The position numbers and the translations under genes were made by a program. 47,078 nt of DNA from Perkinsus chesapeaki. Its lineage: Eukaryota; Perkinsozoa; Perkinsida; Perkinsidae. This document shows, one piece after another, positions 39,194-47,078 of this stretch (position 1 is the stretch's first letter; every line of letters begins with the position of its first letter). The notes beneath the pieces are model-generated. The model saw only the letters and a program-made list of their open reading frames with translations, was not told the DNA's origin and searched no databases. Where the stretch lies: positions 1-47,078 of the forward strand of contig JAAPAO010000249.1 of NCBI GenBank assembly GCA_013115145.1, read 5' to 3'.

Positions 39194-39804
39194 TTATACC
39201 TGGAACACCACATCTATTATTCGATATATAGTGTAGGTATAGTAATGATAATACCGTGATGGTGTTGATAATGACCGATATCGATGATGATGTTGATGAT
39301 GTTTATTATCATCATACCTTTTATTAATTGATCTTCTTCGTTTATATTGTTCTTCATACCATAATGAGTAGTGTGTACCATTATATAATTCATTAATAAC
39401 AACATTAGGTTGATTAGCTCTATTAATATCTAATTGATATATACTACCATATGTCCCTGATGGACTAGTATATGGTCTTATATCAATATTATTAATAATA
39501 TTATTATATTTACGTGGCGGCCAATATGATGTTGATAACATCCATGGTAGATCTTCACGCCATAACCTAATATAACATATTAATATTAATCAATTAACCT
39601 AACAATTAATAATACCAACCTTCCCTCTGCCCTTTCTATATAATTATCTTTATCAATACTATGACCATATATACAACTTGGTATTAATAATGTACTTGTA
39701 TTACTGCAATACATATTATCTAAAGGTCTATTCATCCCACCACTATTAGACCATAGAGGTACACCACTGTGACGTCCGATTGGACGCTGACCGTATGATG
39801 ACAT
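39194..39804 (-). CDS. Unrecognised small protein
   Basis: The start MSSYGQRPIGRHSGVPLWSN then SGGMNRPLDNMYCSNTSTL is joined across a TAA-rich intron to LWREDLPWMLSTSYWPPRKY. It continues YTSPSGTYGSIYQLDINRAN, VINELYNGTHYSLWYEEQYK and a His/Arg/Tyr-rich tail. About 175 residues, basic, rich in Tyr, Trp and Pro, no membrane segment. Short aromatic-proline motifs such as SYWPPRKY occur in axonemal microtubule-associated proteins, a weak hint only. I do not recognise the family. Confidence 0.55.
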
Positions 39805-39889
39805 TATAAGGAGGAATGCTTAACGATGAATATATTGATAAACAGAAACATAACATAAATAATATTAATGACAACAATGGAAATGTATT

Positions 39890-41169
39890 TTAATTTTTTT
39901 TCATTATCATAACTACATTTTGTCGACATAAAGGGCATACTTTACCAGCATTTGATGATAAAGCACAGGAATAACAACATACATTATGACCGCATCTTTC
40001 AAGACGACAATCGACCGCATTATTGTAACAAATCTTACCTACAACAATAACAGCAATATATATTATTATATAATGTTATTACATATATTATTAGGATCAA
40101 TAGTGGTATTGTTATTATCTCGTATTAAATTATCAATAGTATTAATCTTTTTATGTGGTGTTCTGAATGTTGATAATCTAGCTCCAATGACAGAAGAAGA
40201 TGTGCGCCGTCGTCCTCTATTATTTACTGTATTAACAACTTGATATATAATGTTATTAATAATACCTTTCTTTTTAACTTTATCATCAATTTCGGATTTA
40301 TTATTATTCCCTAAAAGAGTATTGATATACCATACTGTTGGCATCATCATCATCGTTATGCTGATATGTGGTGTACCATCAATATTATCAAAGTCCTTTA
40401 AACGCTCCTCTGCTGTATATACCTCCACACTTAAAGGTAATCTTGTAGTAGTATTATGATCTAATGTTATTAATTTATTTAATATTATAACTTATATATT
40501 TACCTTCATTATTAGTATACTCTTTATTATTATTGTTTATTAATAGTAACGATCTATTTATACGTTGTAATTCAGCTTGAAAAGGTCCACCAATAGTTGA
40601 TACACCATAACAAAGAACATCAATAATATACATTGCTTGAGGTGATGGCAAACCATCAGATAACACCCGACGTATCTTAATATAATAACGAATGTGAAGG
40701 AGTTATTATTATAATAGGAATTAATATTAATACATCATCTTCTCTATATCCTTGCCATGTTAAATCTTTTGTTAAATTATCTTTAATACTTCTCATGAAA
40801 GTCTAAACATAACATTGTAATATAACAACATATTCATCATCATCATCAACTACAGGGAGCTGAAAGGAGGATGATGTTGATTCCCCTTCTTTTTCTTCAG
40901 TTGATGATGATGATGTTAGAGCTTTATACCTTGCCAACTAAATAATATATTATAAAATAAATATTATTATTAATGTTGTTAACTACTTTAAAGTTCTCCA
41001 TCATCTTATGTCTATTTATGGCATTTTGTATACTTGTATTACTATTATTGTTTCGTTTAGATAATGTTGTTGTTGATTTGCTATTTCTGAACCCGGTAGT
41101 AGTATTATTATTGTCATCAGCTTGGTTCGGAATATCTTTATTTCGTGGTTGTATACCTATTACAATCAT
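39890..41169 (-). CDS. RING-finger (C3HC4) protein
   Basis: The start MIVIGIQPRNKDIPNQADDN is a polar Asn/Thr-rich leader. Then come LARYKALTSSSSTEEKEGES, TFMRSIKDNLTKDLTWQGYR, VLSDGLPSPQAMYIIDVLCY, GVSTIGGPFQAELQRINRSL and EVYTAEERLKDFDNIDG. The C-terminal RING reads KICYNNAVDCRLERCGHNVC then CYSCALSSNAGKVCPLCRQN: Cys-x8-Cys..Cys-Gly-His..Cys-x2-Cys..CPLCR, with the first Cys pair shortened or split by an intron. TAA at 39890. CGH..C..C..CPLCR is typical of MULAN/MGRN-like E3 ligases. It lies directly 3' of the copine gene (40 bp between genes); RING proteins of the copine-linked RGLG class also exist, but here the two frames are separate. Confidence 0.72.
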
Positions 41170-41207
41170 ATCATTATAATTACTACTACTTAGTTAACGG
41201 TAGTAGG

Positions 41208-44200
41208 TTAGTAGTCCCAGTAGAGGTAGTAGGTATTACCACGTTTTTGAAAATAATTAACAACTTCTCTCGGTATCTCCTCTAAAGTAGCTACAGCTAA
41301 TTCTTTATACCCTTTATCTTTATATTCATTAAATGGTACAAACTGCACCTTAAATGATAATAATAATAATAACAGGGTGGTTTCCAATAAATAATAATAA
41401 TAACGATTATTAATATTAATATATTACTATATCTCTTTCCATTGAGCAACCTGTCTTACTTGACACTAATAATGTGTCATCTGAATCTAATAGTTCCATT
41501 TGACTAAAATCACCATCACCAACACCAACCTAATAATAATATTAAATATAATAATATGTTTTAATAATATTAATAATACAATAATAATTGACATAGGTGT
41601 TTTACTGCTTTCAACTATCTCATCAATAGTATCATTTATATCATCAATTGAGCCATCGGTAATAAGTAATAATATGAAATATTTTTGTTCAGCGTTGGGG
41701 TCGATCGGTATTGGTAACTATTTATAATAATAGTACCACTACAATAACAAATATAATAATAATAGTATGATGTTGATAATTACGCCTTTATCATCAACCA
41801 ATTCACTCATTTGAATACTATATTCATTTGACCATTCTCTGCATACTTTAATAACTTCATGTAATCTAGTTGGTCCATGTAATGATGTTACCTACTATAA
41901 CTATATTATTATTAATAATAAATTATTATAATAATATAATCTTAGCTTGTAATGCTTTTCTATAAGCATCTATAATACCATCAACACCGAATACTTCTGG
42001 ATCAAAGAAGTTACCTTTAAGACTAAAACAATCACCTAAATAACAATAATCAATTATTATCATCATCATTGATGTTGTTGTTGTTGTTACTATAAAATGT
42101 GTATGTTGGTGGTAGTTTAGCACCAAACCCGAATACTGGATATTTTCTATCAGAATCATAATTCTCAAGTATCTCACCGACACTTCTTATAGCCATAACC
42201 TGATGATGATGATGATAAGCATAATTCATATAGAGAATATGACATAGTCATTTGGAATACTAGTATCACAATTATGTAATGAATTGTTGTATCTCGGATC
42301 ACCATTAGATCTTGTAAAATCAATACCAACCAATAAACTAACTTCAAGTCCTCTGAACAATAATAGTTACTAATTAGTTATTATTGTCAATAATAATACT
42401 ACTACCCTAATACATAGTCTAAGAATGAACATCGCTTTTGAATGGTAACTTGTTCAATATTAAGGTATCCAACTCTTCTTGGTGGTGGTTCAATAATTGC
42501 TGCATCGTCGTCTTGTCGATATCTCATATCATTACTATCATCACGATTATTATTGAATAATAATGCTACTCCTCTCTAATAAAGATAAGCACCACTTATT
42601 AACACTTCTTCTTCTTGTTCTTGTTATTACTTTAGTCATATTTATTATATGTTTAATAATATTGAATGATGATGATGGTTTAGGGTCATAAAGTGATAAA
42701 GTTAAATGACGTTTAGTTATAAATACCCGATAAAGATCATTATATGTTATACGACATACACCCATAAAATCACTTTCACCACTTCTATTCCAATCATTAA
42801 CCTATAACCAATAAGTATAAATGATAGTATTAGTAGAGTATGACCTCGATGTAAATATATCTATTCTCATCACCATGACAAAGTTGATGCATAGATAATT
42901 GAAATGTATCCCATTTAGGTGTTAATGTACTCATTATTGCTTCTGATTTATATATTGGTACTATCTAATAATAATATACCAACAACAGCAACAGCAGCAA
43001 CAACAACAACAACAACAACTTCAGCAACCCATAACGGCAATCCTTACAGTATCATCTTTAGTATAATTAAATGCATTGATCTCTCCTCCTCGTCCTCCTT
43101 GTATTAATGCTGTTCCCCTATTCATTACACCACCAGTACCAATAGTATTATTAACATGTGCTCTTTTGGATATACTATTTGATCGATATATAATAAAATA
43201 ACTACTATGAAGCTTATATGTAAATAATATATTATTAAATATTATATCATTATTACGGATCACTTGATCTCGATATTCTGTCTTTTATTGGTAAATCTTC
43301 AGCCGTTATCTTAATTATCTAATAATATTAATACTATTATTATTCAACTATTATTGTGATTATGATGGTTTGGTCTATAATATTACAACTGTATCTTGTA
43401 CTTTATTAAGTTCACTTGTATGAATAATAATATCCCCAATATAATTCTTATGCGTTTCGCTACTATACGATGTTGTTGCTGCTACAGCAGCTTTTTTCAA
43501 TGCTCTTCTATATTCGCGTTTACTTCTTGCTGTTGATGAGGTTATACCCCCACCAACTACCTAATACATATGTATAATGTTATTAATAATATTGTTTAAT
43601 ATTACTTCACCTATTGTTGTATTAATTAATCCTATTAAATCTTTATCATATACTTTATAATTATTATTATTCGACACTACGGAGGGATTAGGGCAATTGT
43701 AGAGATTGAATTGTAACTAGTATTATCAGCATCATTAAAAGCAATAATACCAATAATAATAATAATAATACATAAGTTTGTCTTTCAAATACATAATCCA
43801 CTATAATACTTTTAACAAATCTTGGAGATTGTGTGCTTGTAACTACTTCTGTCCCTAAATAACAATAATACTAGTACTATGTTATCATCATTAGTATTAT
43901 TATTATAATGATTACTACTTCCTATTTCTTTCCAAGGCCCATCTTTATCAATACTAATCTTAACTATTATTAAACAATTATCTATAATATTATTAAGTTG
44001 TATTAGTATAAATAATACTAGCTACATTTCTTTAATAAATTAACACATATAACATTCATTTCAACCTTGCTTGATAATTCTCCACCATCTTCAATTCCTG
44101 ATCCTATCCTTGGTATGTTTCTTTCTAATTCATCTTTAGAATGTTGCCCTATACCCGCTGCCCCTGTTATATAGTCTTCATCATATTGTCCTATTATTAT

Positions 44201-44346
44201 ACAATTAATACTATATGTACTCTATTTATTATTATTATATTAATACTTCCTTCTAGTGTTCTTGTAGCAAATACTGCTGCATCATTAATTTCAATTTCTT
44301 CTAATTTTGCATCTCGCGATCTTATAGCGCTTTGGTTGCTACCCAT
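41208..44346 (-). CDS. Copine (two C2 domains plus von Willebrand A domain)
   Basis: The start [20 protein letters not shown] is a candidate N-myristoylation signal (Met-Gly-x3-Ser). C2A is represented by [13 protein letters not shown] and [15 protein letters not shown] with [21 protein letters not shown]2B follows: [76 protein letters not shown]. The copine vWA domain reads [19 protein letters not shown] (D-x-T/S-x-S MIDAS-like), [45 protein letters not shown] and [18 protein letters not shown], ending [15 protein letters not shown] with TAA. Known role: calcium-dependent phospholipid-binding scaffold. Introns are very AT-rich. Some Asp calcium ligands are replaced by Asn or Ser, so calcium affinity is uncertain. 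A myristoylated N-terminus is inference. Confidence 0.82.
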
Positions 44347-44531
44347 TACTATTCAAATAACGAATTATTATCATCATAAACATTGATGATATCCCAATCA
44401 CCATTAACAACAATAAGAAGCTTGATGAAGATATAATGATAATAACATTATATATATCAACAACAAGATGAATAATGATTAGAGGGGGATCATCGTAGTA
44501 ATAATAATAATATCATCATAATCATACTTGA

Positions 44532-45440
44532 TCAATACTCGATAGTATTATTATTATTCATTATATTAACATTAAATATCTCATCATCCAACATTAAATG
44601 TCCAATAAGATGTGTCATATCGGTTGTATAAAGTTCAAATGGTGGTGATATTATTATTCCCTCATTGATTACAATAGTACGAGTATTTATACCAAAGTAT
44701 ACAATATAGATATCTTTAATATCATTCTATCCTCCTGCTTTATTATCATCATTTACTATTATTATTACATTGCATTGTAATAATACACGTGGTCTAAGTA
44801 TTATATTAACTACTGTATATCAATCATAAATATATGAGTTGCCTCTGTTGTCGGAGGTATGACAGGTATAGACCTTATCGATGTTATATAATCCTTATTC
44901 ATACAAGTATTATAAATTATAAATTTAATATCTATCATAGGCATAGGTGTTTCATCAATATCAACATTCAATATATTAATATCATGTATACCACATTTAT
45001 TTATTATTCATTGTAGTAGTAGTAGTCTGATGATGATGCTGCTGCTGTTGATGTTGATGTTGTTTCATTCAAACACCGCCAGTTTAGTTGGTCTATGTTG
45101 TAATATCTCTTTTACAACAACTCATTTGTCCAGTTCTTCCTCGACTTAACATCAACAGTACCAATAGTATCTTGTATTCTGATAATATATTAATATACCA
45201 ATAGTAGGCCATACATCATTATAATTAATAATACAAAAACACTAACTAATGGCCTGCTGCTGCTGCTGGTGTTATTGTGAACCAAACATCATTATTATAT
45301 ATTATTCTTTAGAAGCTACTACTATACTGTTCCCCTTTATAATACTGCTCGTAGGCTGCAACATCATCAACATCATTATCATCATCATTATCACTTATAG
45401 TTATAATTGGTAATAATAGCTACTTCTATTATTAATAATA
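44532..45440 (-). CDS. Unrecognised protein, exon model incomplete
   Basis: Several short open exons between copine and MAF1 on the minus strand. Readable segments: DTIGTVDVKSRKNWTNELL, EILQHRPTKLAVFE, GIHDINILNVDIDETPMPMI, DIKFIIYNTCMNKDYITSI, VNIILRPRVLLQCNVIIIVN, DIKDIYIVYFGINTRTIVIN and LYTTDMTHLIGHLMLDDEIF. It ends NNNNTIEY with TGA at 44532. The later part alternates hydrophobic and polar residues like a beta-sandwich (arrestin- or GAE-like). I do not recognise the family and the 5' end is unclear. Confidence 0.45.
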
Positions 45441-45474
45441 ATACAATAAGTTATACAATAAGTTGCCATGAATA

Positions 45475-46591
45475 TTAATGATAGAATTCACTATTATCAC
45501 TACTACTACTTGCATAATCATCCATAGCTATATCCTCTCTACTTGTTTGGGACCATACACTACTTTGTTGATCATAATCACTACTACTGTGATGATTTAA
45601 TATACGTCTGTTTCTTATAGTGCCACTCCTTTTTATACCACTTCCATTATTAATAATACTTCTATCAGACTCATCAGCATCACTAGATCCATAATACCCC
45701 CCACCACCAGCAGCATTATTAACCCCTATATGGCCACTCTGCTGCTGATGCTGCCCTCCCCTCGGTGATGATGATGATAATAAATCTTGCCTACTACTAC
45801 CTCTACTACTTAATAACATCATATCATCATCTTCACCTTCTGAACCCGTTGTATGTCCATGAACATACCGTGATGTTGCCTTAACGGCAAATAATAATAA
45901 TCCTATATAATAATAACCCTATATAATAATAGAAATATTTATTATTACTTTTATGTTTATTATCATTAAAAAAATAATGAAATTGCCATAAATGTGAACC
46001 AGAATCATCATCAGCTGCAGTAAGCAGACTTAAATCATCAACCTATAATAATATATATATTAATATATTTAATATATTATTACTAGTTCATATACTTCAG
46101 TATCAATAAAACTAATACAGCTTTGAACTGCACCCCATAATTCGGCAACTAAGCCTGGTTGTGCTAAATCTAATGATGTACCAAAATATTGATTAACTTC
46201 ACCTATTAATAATATTATATATTAAATCCCCTATAGTATTATTAATATTACTAACAACCTCCCCTGGATCCTCTTTTTTAACAAAATGTTCTGGGCTTAA
46301 TGTATTAAATTGATAATCAGGAAATGTTTCATTTAATGCTCCTATTAATATAACCAATAATTGTCTTGAATGTAACGCAGATAATGGTCCTAATGGTGAT
46401 GATTTTAATAAATGTGGAGATGTAATTATCTCATTATTTAAATTCTTTTCAATAGATAATGGTATATCTTTATTATTTATTAATAATGTATTAAATAATT
46501 CTAATCTACAATCTAATCGTAGATCAGCTAAATCAAGTGAGTTTATTCTTCCAGATATTTGCCGTAACTTCTGATTATCGATCCACTGCAT
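45475..46591 (-). CDS. MAF1: MAF1 homologue, repressor of RNA polymerase III
   Basis: The start MQWIDNQKLRQISGRINSLD, LADLRLDCRLELFNTLLINN then SPLGPLSALHSRQLLVILIG and ALNETFPDYQFNTLSPEHF match the MAF1 core (yeast/human ...L..L(I/V)..LN.(S/T)F.PDY.F). After an intron come EVVSEVNQYFGTSLDLAQPG, LVAELWGAVQSCI and IDTEVYEL, then HLWQFHYFFNDNK (human MAF1 LWSFNYFFYNK) and LLLFAVKATSRYV. A roughly 120-residue Ser/Asp-rich tail (LSSRGSSRQDLLSSSSPRGG, SDADESDRSIINNGSG) is an extension absent from short MAF1 proteins and rich in candidate phosphosites. Known role: nutrient- and TOR-dependent repression of Pol III (tRNA, 5S) transcription. All conserved boxes are present. Confidence 0.85.
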
Positions 46592-46938
46592 ATTGATATT
46601 GATAACAACAACTACTGAATAATAACACCATCATCATACCAGACAAGATAGCAACAACAAAGATCTTATCATTCCATCAACGACGACGCTGTTAGATGAC
46701 ATGTGTAGGATAACTCAAGTCTCCGTGGGTAACCGTCACTAGGACCGGTAATTATTCTTATTATATACATCGTCATGCTTACTCTACTAAATCGAGCATA
46801 TCTTACGGTTTCTATGATACGCGAAGCGACGCATAAATAGGCGAAGCGACGCGTATGCTAACACTCCGCGGGGGCCAGCATACAATATACACTGACAGTG
46901 TAGTGTAAAGCAGGAGTGAATTAGGTCATCAAATATAG
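46592..46938. other. Intergenic region upstream of MAF1
   Basis: Divergent spacing between the MAF1 start (-) and a partial + strand ORF, so it should hold one or two promoters. It contains the 46819-46858 repeat. No recognisable promoter box. Confidence 0.4.
46819..46858. repeat. Compound direct and inverted repeat
   Basis: GCGAAGCGACGC occurs twice (from 46823 and from 46843), and the outer flanks ATACGCG and CGCGTAT are inverted. The GCGAAGCG core is similar to the GGAGCGAAG of one intron family. Confidence 0.7.
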
Positions 46939-47078
46939 ATGCAGCGGGAATCACATAAGCGGCAAAGTAAACGCAAGAAATGCCGACGGTACTTTCTTGA
47001 GGTTTCCGAGGAACTCGCGCCGCTTAGTCTTTCCTTCAATTACCGCTACGTGGCCGGATTCGATGGACACGATTCGGT
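46939..47078 (+). CDS. Partial ORF running off the window edge
   Basis: Open from an ATG at 46939 to the end (46 codons): MQRESHKRQSKRKKCRRYFL then EVSEELAPLSLSFNYRYVAG and DGHDSV. Base composition is higher in GC than the neighbouring genes. It may be the first exon of a gene or a chance frame. Confidence 0.3.
   Translation, partial: MQRESHKRQSKRKKCRRYFLEVSEELAPLSLSFNYRYVAGFDGHDS

Noticed and set aside
1-47078. A nonstandard genetic code
   Set aside because: Genes end with TAA, TAG and TGA, and apparent internal stops vanish when short introns are removed.
1-47078. Spliced-leader gene or trans-splicing signal
   Set aside because: I found no convincing leader-like sequence; ordinary AG acceptors before start codons are not evidence.

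Overview
This is a window of intron-dense eukaryotic nuclear DNA, most likely from an alveolate-type protist. The evidence is: genes broken every 50-300 bases by very short GT..AG introns (about 27-68 nt in the well-resolved cases); TAA, TAG and TGA all used as stops; an AP2-type (ApiAP2-like) DNA-binding protein; and a typical eukaryotic gene set (MCM4, MAF1, prohibitin, CASP, copine, FHA, RING and KH proteins). The genus cannot be fixed from sequence alone. Perkinsozoa or another myzozoan lineage is my best guess, held weakly. Composition is uneven: 1-8.7 kb and 15.9-46.6 kb are AT-rich, while 9.8-14.7 kb and two large introns are closer to balanced.

Layout. 0.1-9.8 kb, all + strand: a dehydroascorbate-reductase/GST-like protein, a coiled-coil protein, an RsmB/NSUN-type RNA m5C methyltransferase, MCM4 and a Janus/PHPT1 phosphohistidine phosphatase. 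9.8-12.8 kb: a tandem segmental duplication carrying two paralogous predicted secreted proteins (- strand). 12.8-14.7 kb: gene-poor, with a 29-bp tandem repeat. 14.7-15.9 kb: an unrecognised protein (- strand). 15.9-30.7 kb, + strand: an FHA protein, an unrecognised helical protein, a BMT5-like methyltransferase fused to C2H2 fingers, a KH protein, an AP2-domain protein with a MITE in an intron, a possible PEX11-like protein and a sarcosine/dimethylglycine-dehydrogenase-like flavoprotein. 31.1-36.3 kb, - strand: a RING-H2 protein, an LRR protein and prohibitin. 36.4-38.8 kb, + strand: a CASP golgin. 39.2-46.6 kb, - strand: a small protein, a RING protein, a copine, an unrecognised protein and MAF1. 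A partial ORF runs off the right edge. These are mostly unrelated housekeeping genes; I see no operon-like or pathway clustering.

The most interesting signal is in the introns. At least eleven introns or intron-like segments (nine placed between coding exons by reading-frame logic) contain a tRNA T-arm / RNA polymerase III B-box core (GGTTCGANTCC), often followed by an acceptor-like GGGTATT and a T-run that merges into the 3' splice site. They occur in both orientations. A second family shares a 28-nt hairpin with GTATCTT/AAGATAC arms in five introns of four genes, again in both orientations. Two weaker families share GGCGGAGCGAAG or a CGCGCC..AAATT core. Together they look like several families of tiny introner elements, one apparently derived from tRNA 3' halves, that made or colonised introns here. 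Exon models were assembled by hand from frame continuity and family motifs; exact splice sites are secure only where stated.
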